In this document: positions 17,384 to 26,625 of the stretch, in pieces
How positions within the stretch are numbered: the stretch's first letter is position 1
How the letters are laid out: the number at the start of each line of letters is the position of its first letter
NCBI GenBank assembly: GCA_029222685.1
Contig: JARHVB010000018.1
Coordinates: forward strand, 1 to 64,000
DNA: 64,000 nt
Direction of reading: 5' to 3'
Origin: Terripilifer ovatus
GTDB lineage: Bacteria > Pseudomonadota > Alphaproteobacteria > Rhizobiales > Beijerinckiaceae
The notes under the pieces: generated by a model
What the model was told of the DNA's origin: nothing
Seen by the model: only the letters and a program-made list of their open reading frames with translations
The model's database searches: none
Position numbers and translations under genes: made by a program

Positions 17384-18928
17384 ATGTCGTCGTCCAGAAA
17401 AGCGGCAAAGAACGCAAAAAGCAAAGCCACGACAAATAAGGTGATGGCCCGGTCCTCCGACAAGGAGAAGACCAAGACCGGCAAGCCCGGAAAAACAGCC
17501 TCCGCGAAGGAGGATGCGAAAAAAGCCTTAAAACTCAAAGCGGGGACGGCGACAAGCGCCAAGGTTGGGGCCAAGGGTACGGCCAAGGTTTCGATCAAGG
17601 CTGCGCGCCCGGTGGCCGCAGTTAAGGCTAAAGATACGAAGAAGACTGCAAACAAGAGTGCTGCGATCGCGAAGCCCGCCAAGCCGGCGGCTGCCGCGGT
17701 CAAGACAGCGGCCAGAACAGAGGCCAAGGCGCCGGCGGCAGTCACCGCCAAGGCTTTGGCCGAGAAGGCTTTGGTCGACAACAAGGCGCCGGCTTCGGCC
17801 GACAAGAAGGCAAAGATTCAGACTAATCCCGTGGTCGCGGCCGCCGGGAATGGAAAACCCCCGTCCAACGCCGTCAAAACAGAAGAAAACAAGCCAATCG
17901 TGAAAAAGCCCCAGCAAACGAATGCAGCACCCGTGAAATCCACTCCGGCTCCGGCCAAGGCGACAGTCCAGGCATCTGCCAAGCCTGCGGCGGCGATCGC
18001 CAAGCCTGCGGCGAAGCCGGCGACACCGCCCAAGGTGGTTCCGGCGCCGAAGCCGGCTGCCGCCGTGGCCGCCAGGTCGACGGATGCGAAGGAAACCAAA
18101 TCGTCTCCGATCGCCAGGTCGGCCGAGAAGCCGGTCGTCAAGCCGACCGCGACGACGAAGCCCGTTGTTGACGCTGTTGCCGCCAAGCCGGCGGAGAAGC
18201 CCGCTGCCGCCGTGGTCGCCCCTGCGGCGCCGATGCGCCCGGCGATGCATCAGGCGCGGTCGCCGTTCGGCGTGCGCGCGCCGTTTCCGCCGATCGTCCG
18301 TCCGGTCGACCCGCGTGTTGCCGCCGGCGGCAAGCCGGGAGCCTCGCCGAAGACCGGGTTCAAGACGCACGAATACATCGTCTATCCGGCTCATGGCGTT
18401 GGTCAGATCATCGCTACCGAGGAACAGGAAGTGGCCGGCTACAAGCTGGAGCTTTTCGTCATCAGCTTCTTCAAGGACAAGCTGACCCTCAAAGTGCCGC
18501 TGCCGAAAGTGCTGTCGGGCGCGATCCGTAAACTGTCCGATGGTCCGACTGTGCAGAAGTCGCTCGACACGCTGACCGGCCGGGCGCGGGTCAAGCGCAC
18601 CATGTGGTCGCGCCGCGCGCAGGAATATGAAGCGAAGATCAATTCCGGTGATCTGGTGGCGATCGCGGAAGTGGTGCGCGATCTCTATCGGTCGGAGGCG
18701 CAGCCCGAGCAGTCCTATTCCGAGCGTCAGCTTTACGAAGCCGCGCTCGACCGGATGGCGCGCGAGGTTGCCGTGGTGCAGAAACTGACGGAAACCGAAT
18801 CGCTGAAGCTGATCGAACAGCATCTCGAAAAGGGTCCGCGCCGCGGCACCCGCGCCGAGGCTGCAGCGGATGCGGACGGCGATGCCGATGGTGATGCTGC
18901 CGGCGGTGAAATCGACGCAGCGGCATAA
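17384..18928 (+). CDS. carD: CarD-family transcription regulator with ~320-residue Lys/Ala/Pro-rich N-terminal extension
   Basis: The C-terminal domain (about 320-490) is a CarD/CdnL-type RNA polymerase-interacting domain: GFKTHEYIVYPAHGVGQI, FFKDKLTLKVPL and the helical RRAQEYEAKINSGDL segment are characteristic. CarD binds the RNA polymerase beta subunit and stabilises open complexes. Preceding it are about 320 residues made almost only of Lys, Ala, Pro, Thr and Val, like histone H1 or AlgP-type tails, likely a non-specific DNA- or RNA-binding disordered arm. Typical CarD proteins are 160-200 residues, so this one of 514 is unusually long. It ends at a clear terminator. Confidence 0.9.
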   Translation: MSSSRKAAKNAKSKATTNKVMARSSDKEKTKTGKPGKTASAKEDAKKALKLKAGTATSAKVGAKGTAKVSIKAARPVAAVKAKDTKKTANKSAAIAKPAKPAAAAVKTAARTEAKAPAAVTAKALAEKALVDNKAPASADKKAKIQTNPVVAAAGNGKPPSNAVKTEENKPIVKKPQQTNAAPVKSTPAPAKATVQASAKPAAAIAKPAAKPATPPKVVPAPKPAAAVAARSTDAKETKSSPIARSAEKPVVKPTATTKPVVDAVAAKPAEKPAAAVVAPAAPMRPAMHQARSPFGVRAPFPPIVRPVDPRVAAGGKPGASPKTGFKTHEYIVYPAHGVGQIIATEEQEVAGYKLELFVISFFKDKLTLKVPLPKVLSGAIRKLSDGPTVQKSLDTLTGRARVKRTMWSRRAQEYEAKINSGDLVAIAEVVRDLYRSEAQPEQSYSERQLYEAALDRMAREVAVVQKLTETESLKLIEQHLEKGPRRGTRAEAAADADGDADGDAAGGEIDAAA

Positions 18929-18953
18929 GCCGCTGCCCGAGAGCAAGCAAAAC

Positions 18954-18982
18954 AAAACCCGGCCTGAGGCCGGGTTTTTTAT
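18954..18982 (+). terminator. Intrinsic terminator after carD
   Basis: Stem AAACCCGGCC, loop TGA, GGCCGGGTTT followed by further T residues. Directly after it a short segment (TTTTTATTGCCAGGTTT) is repeated in tandem up to about 19012. Confidence 0.9.
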
Positions 18983-19026
18983 TGCCAGGTTTCTTTTTAT
19001 TGCCAGGTTTTTATGGCCGCGTTTGG

Positions 19027-19905
19027 TTACTGCAGCGCGAGCGGTGCGCCGGCGGGTACGAGAATGCGGCGCAGCTTCTCGATGGCGCGCGCCTCGATCT
19101 GACGCACGCGCTCTTTCGAAATGCCAAGCTCGTCGCCGATGACGTCAAGCGTCGCGGGCTCTTCGTTCAACTGGCGCGCATTGAGAATGTGCCGTTCGCG
19201 ATCGGTCAATTCATCGAGCGCGACCCGCAATTGCCGATGAATACGGTCGCCGTCGATGGCGGCGCCGACGAGTTCGTCCGGCAGAGGCGATGTATCGGGA
19301 AGATAGGCGATGCGTTCGGTCGAGCCCGGCTCGTCGTCGCTGACGCTCATGTTGAGGGAGACATCGGGGCCGCTGAGCCGCGTGTTCATCGTCTCCACGT
19401 CGGCGACGGAGACGTGGAGCGCCTTCGCGATGGTGGCGAAGTCGTCGCGATGCATGGACGGTTCGCCTGAATCGCCACGCCGCGCACCGGTGAGCTTGGC
19501 GCGCAGACGGCGAAGATTGAAGAACAGCGCCTTCTGGCCGGAACTGGTGCCACCGCGCACGATCGACCAGTTGCGCAACACATAATCCTGCATCGACGCG
19601 CGGATCCACCAGCTTGCATAGGTCGAGAAGCGGAGCTCCCTTTCGGGCTCATAGCGTGCTGCAGCCTCAAGCAGTCCGACATGGCCTTCCTGCACGAGGT
19701 CCTGCAGCGACAGGCCGTAGTGGCGATAGCGTGTCGCCATCGCAATCACCAGACGCATATGGGCTTGCGTGAGTTCATGCAGGGCGTCTTCGTCGTGCTG
19801 GCCGCGCCAACGCACCGCGAGCCGCCGTTCATTGTCGCGCTCAAGCAGAGGTGCTGCCTTTGCGGCCTTAACAAGATCCCGATGCAAACCAAGCGCCGAA
19901 GCCAT
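19027..19905 (-). CDS. rpoH: RNA polymerase sigma-32 factor (RpoH2 type)
   Basis: A 292-residue heat-shock sigma factor. Region 2 includes RLVIAMATRYRHYGLSLQDLVQEGHVGLLEAAARYEP and the FSTYASWWIRASMQDYVLRNW promoter-melting segment; the RpoH box is QKALFFNLRRLRAK; region 4 ends ELGISKERVRQIEARAIEKLR. Alphaproteobacteria often have two RpoH copies; this neighbourhood beside carD is typical of rpoH2, linked to oxidative and photo-oxidative stress. I place the start at the ATG 19905 (MASALGLHRD); the frame is open to 19953. Its promoter may be shared with the divergent dienelactone hydrolase gene. Confidence 0.93.
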   Translation of the reverse strand: MASALGLHRDLVKAAKAAPLLERDNERRLAVRWRGQHDEDALHELTQAHMRLVIAMATRYRHYGLSLQDLVQEGHVGLLEAAARYEPERELRFSTYASWWIRASMQDYVLRNWSIVRGGTSSGQKALFFNLRRLRAKLTGARRGDSGEPSMHRDDFATIAKALHVSVADVETMNTRLSGPDVSLNMSVSDDEPGSTERIAYLPDTSPLPDELVGAAIDGDRIHRQLRVALDELTDRERHILNARQLNEEPATLDVIGDELGISKERVRQIEARAIEKLRRILVPAGAPLALQ

Positions 19906-20074
19906 TTCGGACCTCCCCGATCTTTCGCACGCACACGCTATTCTCCGCAGCAACGTCCGAAGCGGCCCGACAGATCAAAAAACCGGCGTGGCAAATCATC
20001 ACAGTCTTGTGAGAGGCTTCTTGGGAACCTTTGCAGGAGAATCGAAACGCAAACCGGCAACAGGGAGTAAAGCC

Positions 20075-20929
20075 GTGGATCAGCGCATTATCGACCTTTA
20101 TGACGAATACACCCATGCACCATTGCCCCGGCGCGTGTTCATGGAGCGTCTCGTCGCGATGGTGGGCACAACGGGCGCCGCCCAGCTGGCGCTTGGGCTG
20201 CTCGAGTCCAACTATGCGCTGGCACAGATCGTTCCGCCGAGCGATCCGCGACTGTCGACGTCCATGGTCGAGATCGCCGGCGTGAAAGCCTATCAGGCCG
20301 TGCCGAAAGGCATGGATCCGCAGGCAGCGCGCGGCGCGATCATCGTCATTCACGAGAACCGCGGGCTCAATCCGCATCTGGAGGACATTGCGCGGCGCAT
20401 CGCGCTCGAGGGCTATCTGGCAGTGGCGGCCGACCTGCTGACCTACATGGGCGGCACGCCGAAGGACGAGGATGCGGCGCGCGAGATGTTCACCAAGATC
20501 GATCCGGCGAAGTCCGTCGTCTCGCTGGCTGCGATCGTGAGCGCGCTGAAAAGCGCCAATCCCTCACGCAAGGTCGGCGCCATCGGTTTCTGCTGGGGCG
20601 GCGGCATCGTCAACAATCTTGCGGTTGCGGCGCCCAACCTCGATGCCGGCGTCGCCTATTACGGCGTCGCGCCGAAGGCGGAAGATGTGCCGCGCATCAA
20701 GGCGTCGATGATGCTGCACTACGGCGGTCTCGATGCGCGCGTCAACGCGACAGCGCCTGCCTATGAAGAGGCGATGAAGAAGGCCGGCGTGAGCTATCAG
20801 AAGTTCGTCTACGACGGCGCCAATCACGCTTTCAACAACGACACCGGCAAGGAACGCTACAACGAGGCCGCCGCCAAACTGGCGTGGACGCGGACGATGG
20901 ATTTCTTCAAGGCAAAAGTGCTGAGCTGA
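20075..20929 (+). CDS. Dienelactone hydrolase-family protein, probably Tat-exported
   Basis: 284 residues, GTG start with GGGAG eight bases upstream. The catalytic Cys is in GAIGFCWGGG, and the His in DGANHAFNND, giving the Cys-Asp-His triad of the family. The N-terminus carries PRRVFMERLVAMVGTTGAAQ, an RRxFM twin-arginine pattern followed by a hydrophobic stretch and an ALAQ cleavage region, so export by Tat is likely. The family hydrolyses enol-lactones of chlorocatechol breakdown and other esters; an exported version may act on a different ester. It stands alone next to rpoH, so heat or oxidative stress control is possible. Confidence 0.8.
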   Translation: MDQRIIDLYDEYTHAPLPRRVFMERLVAMVGTTGAAQLALGLLESNYALAQIVPPSDPRLSTSMVEIAGVKAYQAVPKGMDPQAARGAIIVIHENRGLNPHLEDIARRIALEGYLAVAADLLTYMGGTPKDEDAAREMFTKIDPAKSVVSLAAIVSALKSANPSRKVGAIGFCWGGGIVNNLAVAAPNLDAGVAYYGVAPKAEDVPRIKASMMLHYGGLDARVNATAPAYEEAMKKAGVSYQKFVYDGANHAFNNDTGKERYNEAAAKLAWTRTMDFFKAKVLS

Positions 20930-20969
20930 GACGTTTTCCAACTATGGGCGCATGCTGCACCCTCTGCAA

Positions 20970-21102
20970 CGTCATGCCCGCGCTTGCCGCGGGCACCCAC
21001 GCCGCGGTGTGCGGCAACATCGCAGAACAAAACATCTTCTATATTCTGAGACAGCAACGCAGCGTCACCGCGTTGATACCCGCGACAAGCGCGGGCATGA
21101 CG
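20970..21102. repeat. Intergenic inverted repeat
   Basis: Arms at 20970-20996 (CGTCATGCCCGCGCTTG and following) and 21076-21102 are complementary at about 22 of 27 positions. The arms are too far apart (about 80 bases) and lack a T-run, so it resembles a dispersed palindromic repeat rather than a terminator. It fills most of the gap between the convergent hydrolase and M48 genes. Confidence 0.6.
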
Positions 21103-21166
21103 GAAAGGTGGCCGCTTCGATGATGGACACTGCAGCGCTCTGCCATTCACATCCGCAGTTGGCCGT

Positions 21167-22639
21167 TCACTCCACCACGATCTTGTAGCGCTTGCCCGGT
21201 TCGATCGTGGCGCCGCGCTGCAGGCCGTTGATCAGCAGGAAGACGTCGAGGCCGCGATCGGCGATCGCCATGCGTTGGGTCAGTGCTGCGATGGTGTCGC
21301 CCTGCTGGGCCGGGATGACGGCGAGGCGCAGCGACTTCAGCGCATTTGCCTCTTGCGGGGGAATGCGCCGGAATGTGTTGATCGAGGCCAGGAACTTCCT
21401 GTCGACCTCGGGTGTCAGCGCCTTGCTGGCGAAGATGATGCGGAACACTTCGGGTCCCATGCGCACGGCCGCGACACGGAACTTCCAGTCGTTCTCGGTG
21501 GCGACGGCAGTTGCCGCCGCAAGACCGTTGATCGTCTGTGCCTGGATCGAGGATTGATCGAGGCCCGCCACCCAGCCGGTTGCCAGATAGGCCTCGAGCG
21601 TCGGCTCGTCGTTGAGGCGGACATTGTCGAGACGCAAGGCCTCCGATCCGCCGGCGGCGACGCCGAGCACCGCCTGCGCGGTGTTCTCGAGCGCGAAGCC
21701 TTCCGGCGCGATGAAGGAAAACCCGAGCTTGCCATGGGCGAATTTGCGGCCGCGGACGATGCCCTCGGCCGGATCGTCGCCGAAGTCGATTCCGTTGATC
21801 GCAGCGAGATAGGCGTCGCGATCGGTGGTGCCGACGCCGGGCGCGCCGAACTGGCGCGCCGCCAGGCGGGCGCGTTCGATGCGCTCCTGGGTCGAGGGAT
21901 GGGTCGACATGATGTCGGGCTGCTGGTCGCTCGATCGGTTGCCGAGCAGGGCGGCGCGCATCGCCGTCGAGCGGCTCAACGCCTGCAGGAAGCGCGAGGC
22001 GCCATAGGGGTCGTAGCCGGCGCGGCCGAGATTGCGCACGCTGATCAGGTCGGCGTCGAATTCCTGCTGGCGGGTGAAGCTCGCGAGCGACAGTTTGTCG
22101 AAGGCGGTCACCTCCTCGCTGCGTTCCCGGCTCTGCAACTGCCGCGTCACCTTGCTGCGCAACTCGCTGGTCTTCATCGCCTCCTCGCGCTGCATGGCGT
22201 GCCGCGCGGTGACGTGGCCGATTTCGTGGGCCATCACGGCGGCGACCTCGGACGTGTCGTTGGCAAGCGCCAGCAGGCCGCGGGTGACGTAGATGCTGCC
22301 CGACGGCAGGGCGAAGGCGTTGACGACGGGCGAATTCAGGATGGTGACGCGATAGGCCGGCGACTGCGTCTCGTCGGCCGCCGCCAGCTTGGCCAGCACC
22401 TGGTTCAGATATTGTTCGGCGGCCGGGGCCTTGTACTCGCCCCCAAACATGGCGGCGAGCTGGCGGTGCTCGGCTGCGGAACGCGGCTCGATGCCGGTGG
22501 TGCGCGGCGCCTGCGACGGCACGGCCGGGCCCGGCTGCTGCTGCTGGCTGTCGGGATAGAAGCTGGCGCAGCCCGCGACCAGAAGCAGGGGCAAAAGCAG
22601 GGAAAAGCGGCCGACCGGCCACCTGACAAAGGATTTCAT
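21167..22639 (-). CDS. M48-family zinc metalloprotease lipoprotein
   Basis: 490 residues. A lipoprotein signal with lipobox LVAGC puts Cys24 as the lipidated residue. The zinc motif HEIGH occurs in VAAVMAHEIGHVTARHAMQ (about residue 137) and the third ligand region EFDADLISVRNLGRAGYDP near 200. A C-terminal part (about 435-490, QGDTIAALTQRM and INGLQRGATIEPGKRYKIV) resembles a LysM-like cell-wall-binding domain. It is like BepA/LoiP-type outer-membrane quality-control proteases. I start at ATG 22639 (MKSFVRW); the frame is open to 22714. Confidence 0.88.
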   Translation of the reverse strand: MKSFVRWPVGRFSLLLPLLLVAGCASFYPDSQQQQPGPAVPSQAPRTTGIEPRSAAEHRQLAAMFGGEYKAPAAEQYLNQVLAKLAAADETQSPAYRVTILNSPVVNAFALPSGSIYVTRGLLALANDTSEVAAVMAHEIGHVTARHAMQREEAMKTSELRSKVTRQLQSRERSEEVTAFDKLSLASFTRQQEFDADLISVRNLGRAGYDPYGASRFLQALSRSTAMRAALLGNRSSDQQPDIMSTHPSTQERIERARLAARQFGAPGVGTTDRDAYLAAINGIDFGDDPAEGIVRGRKFAHGKLGFSFIAPEGFALENTAQAVLGVAAGGSEALRLDNVRLNDEPTLEAYLATGWVAGLDQSSIQAQTINGLAAATAVATENDWKFRVAAVRMGPEVFRIIFASKALTPEVDRKFLASINTFRRIPPQEANALKSLRLAVIPAQQGDTIAALTQRMAIADRGLDVFLLINGLQRGATIEPGKRYKIVVE

Positions 22640-22926
22640 GAAATGGCGCAATGCAGTCGATACGTACGGGAAAACGCTCACCATAAGATTGAGTTCAACC
22701 TGTGGCAGAAACAAAGCAACGCCGGTGTACCGCGCGGACCTGTCGGGGTGATGCGCGCTTCATTGTCGTCGTCCCTGGCTTTGATACCAATAAGACATTT
22801 GCGGGAATTGGCGATGATTCTCAACCGTGCCGATCGGAATTGGTTAGCGCGGGACATGAGATGGATGCTGTTTTCGCGAAAATACCGCCGTAATCCATAA
22901 AAGATCACGTTTTATGACTTTAGAAT
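22640..22926. promoter_or_regulatory. Upstream interval of the M48 gene
   Basis: About 290 bases, AT-rich toward 22890-22925, with no credible gene. It should contain the promoter of the leftward M48 gene. I see no repeat or terminator that I can support. Confidence 0.3.
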
Positions 22927-24060
22927 TCAGCGGCCGTGTTCGCGGACGACCCAGGCGCCATCGGGCGCCTGATTTTCCCCGGCCAGCGCCTTGAACAGGT
23001 CGTTCTGGATGCGCTGGGCGATCGGCAGGCGGTGGTGGTAGGGGTCCCAGAAGGTGGAATCGTCGGCCGCCAGCTTCGAGGCGATGCGCCAGTCGATGAC
23101 CGTCACCCCATGGCGGCGGGCGATGGCGTCGATATCGGCCTTGCAGGCCTCCTCGACGGCGGCATCTCTTGAGCCCGGCACCGGCAGAACTGCGATGCTC
23201 GCCGGCACCCAGACGAAGATGGTCCGCGTGCCGGCGCCGTTCGCCGCCAGCTGGCTGTCGAGCCAGGGATGCGCCGGAAACCTCAGCGCGGCGCGTTCGG
23301 CGTCGGAGAGCACCACCGACGGTACCACGGGAACCACCTTGTGCTCCCGGTCGCCCCAGATGCGATGTTGCGCCGCCGCCAGGTCGTAGCTGTCGTCAGG
23401 CGGCGTATAGACCGAGAAGCCGTTGGCGCCGAGCCGGATGCGGCCATGACCGAGATCGGTCATCACCACCCGGACGGCGGTTTCGAGCGTCTTGCCGTTG
23501 AGCAGATAGAGGAAGTCATTCCACGGATTGTCGTCGAACATCCAGTCGGGGAAGGCGCGGATGGTCAGGATGTGGCCCGGCTGGTCGGCGCGCTGGTCGC
23601 ACCAGGCCTGGTCGAGGCCGACGATCATGGTCTTCGGCGCACCGCGCACGCGCAGGAAGAGGCCGGCCATCTGCATCTGCTCCCAGGCGGTCGCGGCGTT
23701 CATGCCGAGATTGGCGAAACGGCCGCCGAGGTGTGCGTCGAATATGTCGGGATTCAACAAGCGGCTGGTCGAATTGCCGACGATGATCGAATCGAAATTG
23801 CCGTGGCGGATGATGGCTGGATAAAAATGCCGCTGGCTTGTGTCGATGTTGGGCCGCGGCATCGGCGGCGAGAACGGCACCACCTGATAGGGATCGACGA
23901 TGAGGATGAAGGCGTAGCAGATCGCCAGCCCGCCGGCAAAAGTCGCCAACATCGTCTTGGCGAAACGGCGCCAGCGCGCGGGGTTGTCGCTACCGTCGCG
24001 CTGTGCAGCGATCCAGTCGTTTATTCGCAAGTTTTGGATGCGAGAACTGAGATTTGTCAT
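22927..24060 (-). CDS. Membrane-anchored AlgJ/DltD-like partner of an MBOAT acyltransferase (putative)
   Basis: 377 residues: a short cytoplasmic part, one membrane helix at about 32-55 (MLATFAGGLAICYAFILIVDPY), then a large periplasmic domain. GNSTSR (about 95-100) and a C-terminal WDPYHHR motif resemble the Ser and the Asp-His pair of SGNH-like acyl-transfer domains. It lies seven bases after the MBOAT gene on the same strand, the usual pairing of an MBOAT with a periplasmic acyl acceptor. The polymer that is acylated is unknown. Confidence 0.65.
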   Translation of the reverse strand: MTNLSSRIQNLRINDWIAAQRDGSDNPARWRRFAKTMLATFAGGLAICYAFILIVDPYQVVPFSPPMPRPNIDTSQRHFYPAIIRHGNFDSIIVGNSTSRLLNPDIFDAHLGGRFANLGMNAATAWEQMQMAGLFLRVRGAPKTMIVGLDQAWCDQRADQPGHILTIRAFPDWMFDDNPWNDFLYLLNGKTLETAVRVVMTDLGHGRIRLGANGFSVYTPPDDSYDLAAAQHRIWGDREHKVVPVVPSVVLSDAERAALRFPAHPWLDSQLAANGAGTRTIFVWVPASIAVLPVPGSRDAAVEEACKADIDAIARRHGVTVIDWRIASKLAADDSTFWDPYHHRLPIAQRIQNDLFKALAGENQAPDGAWVVREHGR

Positions 24061-24067
24061 GACGCGC

Positions 24068-25438
24068 TCAGAACTGGAAATAGATGAACGGTGTCGGCGC
24101 GCCCTTGCCGATCTCCAGCACGCAGATGGCGGCGATGATGGCGGTGACGAAGGCCAGCAGCGGATGGGGAAATATATAGCGATCCTTCAGCGTATGCGCC
24201 GAGGGGACGAACAGCGACACGGCGGCGGCCCCGCACAGCAGTCGCCACGAGTCGAGCTTGCCGCCGAGCCCGTTCAAGCCCGCCATGGATTGCAGGATGG
24301 AGCCGGCCGAGGTGAAATCGACGGCGCGGAAAAGCACCCAGCCGGCGATGACGAACAGCATGGTGACAAGCCAGGCAAGTGGCGCCGGCATCGGCGTTCC
24401 GAGGCGCTGCCAGTAGCGGCAGACGATGAGGCCGATGCCGTGCCAGACGCCCCAGGCCACATAGGTCCAGCCGGCGCCGTGCCACAAGCCGCAGATCGCC
24501 ATGGTGAGCAGGGTGGCGATGACATAACGCGCCTCGCCGCGGCGGCTGCCGCCGAGCGGAATGTAGAGATAGTCGCGGATGAAATTCGACAGTGAGATAT
24601 GCCAGCGACGCCAGAAATCGCGCATCGATGTGGAGAGATAGGGCTGGCGGAAATTCTCCGGCAGCACGAGGCCGAACATCAGCGCGATGCCGATGGCCAT
24701 TTCCGTATAGGCCGAGAAATCCAGAAACAGCTGGAAGGTGAAGGCCAGCGCCGCCGTCCAGGCTTCGCCGAAACTGAGCGTTTCGTTCACGGCCCTGGCG
24801 AACAGCCCGTCCACGACGGGGCCGAGATGATCGGCCAGCAGAACCTTCTTGGCGAGGCCGAGCGCGAACAGGGCGCCGGCGACCGAGAAGCGCTGGGCGA
24901 GGCCCGGCCGGCGCGGATCGAGCGCGAACTGCGGCACCAGCTCGTTGTGGCGGACGATGGGGCCGGCGATCAGATGGGGGAAGACCAGCACGAACAGCGC
25001 GAACGGCCGCAGCGGATAGAGCGGCGCATCGCCGCGGCGCAGGTCGACGAGATAGGAGATGAGCTGGAACGAGAAGAAGCTGATGCCGATCGGCAGCACC
25101 AGATTCGCGCGCGGCAGCGCCATGCCTGTGGCGGCTTCAACCGCGCCGGTGAGGAAATCGAGATATTTGAAGGTCGCCAGCGAGCCGAGATTGACCAGCA
25201 CGCCGAGCGCGATGACGGGCAGGTTGCGGCCTTCGCTCGACAGCCGCGCCAGCACCCAGGTGATGCCGATCTGGCCGAGCAGCAGCGGCAGGAAGCGCAC
25301 GTCCCAGTAGGAATAGAATACCAGCGAGGCGGCGATCAGCGCATATTGCCGCCAGCGCTCGCTGCCGGCGCACAGCCAGTAAGCGGCAAGCGTCAGCGGC
25401 AGGAAAATGAGAATGAACGGCTGGGTTTGAAACAGCAT
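24068..25438 (-). CDS. MBOAT-family membrane O-acyltransferase (AlgI-like)
   Basis: 456 residues with about ten hydrophobic membrane segments. The MBOAT hallmark is present: NFRQPYLSTSMRDFWRRWHISLSNFIRDYLYIPLGG, with the catalytic His in LWHGAGWTYVAWG. AlgI-like members move acetyl groups across the membrane onto exopolysaccharides, peptidoglycan or teichoic acids. The start is ATG 25438 (MLFQTQPFILIFLPL). It forms a two-gene operon with the downstream periplasmic partner. With a cellulose operon elsewhere in the window, cellulose or another exopolysaccharide could be the target, but this is speculation. Confidence 0.9.
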   Translation of the reverse strand: MLFQTQPFILIFLPLTLAAYWLCAGSERWRQYALIAASLVFYSYWDVRFLPLLLGQIGITWVLARLSSEGRNLPVIALGVLVNLGSLATFKYLDFLTGAVEAATGMALPRANLVLPIGISFFSFQLISYLVDLRRGDAPLYPLRPFALFVLVFPHLIAGPIVRHNELVPQFALDPRRPGLAQRFSVAGALFALGLAKKVLLADHLGPVVDGLFARAVNETLSFGEAWTAALAFTFQLFLDFSAYTEMAIGIALMFGLVLPENFRQPYLSTSMRDFWRRWHISLSNFIRDYLYIPLGGSRRGEARYVIATLLTMAICGLWHGAGWTYVAWGVWHGIGLIVCRYWQRLGTPMPAPLAWLVTMLFVIAGWVLFRAVDFTSAGSILQSMAGLNGLGGKLDSWRLLCGAAAVSLFVPSAHTLKDRYIFPHPLLAFVTAIIAAICVLEIGKGAPTPFIYFQF

Positions 25439-25566
25439 ACGGAAAAGAGCTCGCGCCTCGACCGGACGCGACCGCCGGTGACAAACGCGGCGGACCATAC
25501 TGGCTAGGCCGGGTCAGGCCAAGGGCGCAGGGCCGGATGCGGCTGAGGCAATTCGCCTGCCCCCGA

Positions 25567-26433
25567 TTACCTGTTTGCTGCGGGCTTCGCCGGGATGGCA
25601 GCATGCCAATCCGAGTTGGCGGTGCTCGCCGGAGCGCCGCCGAGCAGCTCGATGGCGCCCGGCGTATAGACCTCGATTCGGGGGCCAAAGCGGGTGTCGA
25701 GCAGGCCGCGCACGCGCAGGTTGCGGCCGGCAAGGCTCTGCGGCGCCAGGCCGGCGGTGGTGAACTCGCGCACCGTGCGGGCGGACAGCGTCACGGTGAG
25801 CGATTTGCGGCGGTCCCTGCCCAGATTGACGAAGGTGCGGTAGCGGCCGGTATTCACGTTCCCCACTGTACCGGAGACGACGACGATGCGTCCACCGAGA
25901 CCGGTAAAATCCGGATTCTCTGCCTGATCGAACACGGCATAGGCCGGATCGGCCCACAGACCGCGCTTTTCCGCCCGCGCCTCGGCCTCCGCCTGGTACA
26001 GCGCCGGCAGGCAGGCCGTTGCTTCGCTCAACGGATCGACCCGGGCCCAGCCGGCTTCGATCAGCGCCTTGGCGAGCCCGAGGTTATCTGGCGGCAGGAA
26101 GACCCTGGCGCGGACGCGGCCCCAGCGGTCCGGCGTCTGGTCGAGCGCGGTGAGCGCCACCTGCGCGCCGACGCTCCACAGTTCGAGATCGGCGGCGGCC
26201 TTCGCTGGAAAATCGGGGTTATCCGGCGTCGCCCGCACCGGCTCGATGCCGGCAAGGCGCACCAGCCGGCCGTCGGCGAGCTTCAGCTCGAAATGCGGCT
26301 CGAGCGATGCGACTTCGACGGGCTCGCCCGCCGGCGTGTCGCAGCTCTGGGCGAAGGCCGGCGGTGCGAAAAGGCAAAAGGCGAGCAGGATCGCGCCGGG
26401 CAACTTTTCATTTGATCCCTTTGTGGTAAACAC
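25567..26433 (-). CDS. Exported staphylococcal-nuclease-like (SNase) domain protein
   Basis: 288 residues starting with GTG (26433), preceded by GGGAGA at seven bases; a TTG at 26403 is an alternative. The N-terminus has a signal peptide (LPGAILLAFCLFAPPAFAQS). Residues about 55-165 fit a thermonuclease-like OB fold: DGRLVRLAGIEPV, DRWGRVRARVFLPPDNLGLAKALIEAGWARV and EARAEKRGLWAD. The rest is beta-rich. The canonical Arg/Glu catalytic pair is only partly recognisable, so nuclease activity is uncertain. It is divergent from the tRNA gene only 17 bases away. Confidence 0.75.
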   Translation of the reverse strand: MFTTKGSNEKLPGAILLAFCLFAPPAFAQSCDTPAGEPVEVASLEPHFELKLADGRLVRLAGIEPVRATPDNPDFPAKAAADLELWSVGAQVALTALDQTPDRWGRVRARVFLPPDNLGLAKALIEAGWARVDPLSEATACLPALYQAEAEARAEKRGLWADPAYAVFDQAENPDFTGLGGRIVVVSGTVGNVNTGRYRTFVNLGRDRRKSLTVTLSARTVREFTTAGLAPQSLAGRNLRVRGLLDTRFGPRIEVYTPGAIELLGGAPASTANSDWHAAIPAKPAANR

Positions 26434-26450
26434 CCGTGGTCTCCCAGCAC

Positions 26451-26526
<76 letters not shown>

Positions 26527-26527
<1 letters not shown>

Positions 26528-26617
26528 CCCTTCGCCCTGACGGGCTTCGGGTGGCAGGCCACCCGAGCCTGATAGGGCGAAGGGTGTCTCCCGAAGCTCC
26601 GCAGGAGCGTAGGGAGA
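26527..26617. repeat. Nested REP-like palindromes after tRNA-Arg
   Basis: A 59-bp palindrome (26527-26585) has perfect 12-base arms, ACCCTTCGCCCT and AGGGCGAAGGGT, enclosing a second hairpin GGGTGGC-AG-GCCACCC. A further hairpin follows at 26587-26617 (TCTCCC, GCTCC, loop GCA, GGAGC, GGGAGA). The first may also end the tRNA transcript. It sits between the tRNA and a GIY-YIG gene. Confidence 0.85.
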
Positions 26618-26625
26618 CTGGCACC

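Noticed and set aside
20970-21102. Terminator for the convergent hydrolase and M48 genes
   Set aside because: Arms are about 80 bases apart without a T-run; it fits a dispersed palindromic repeat better.
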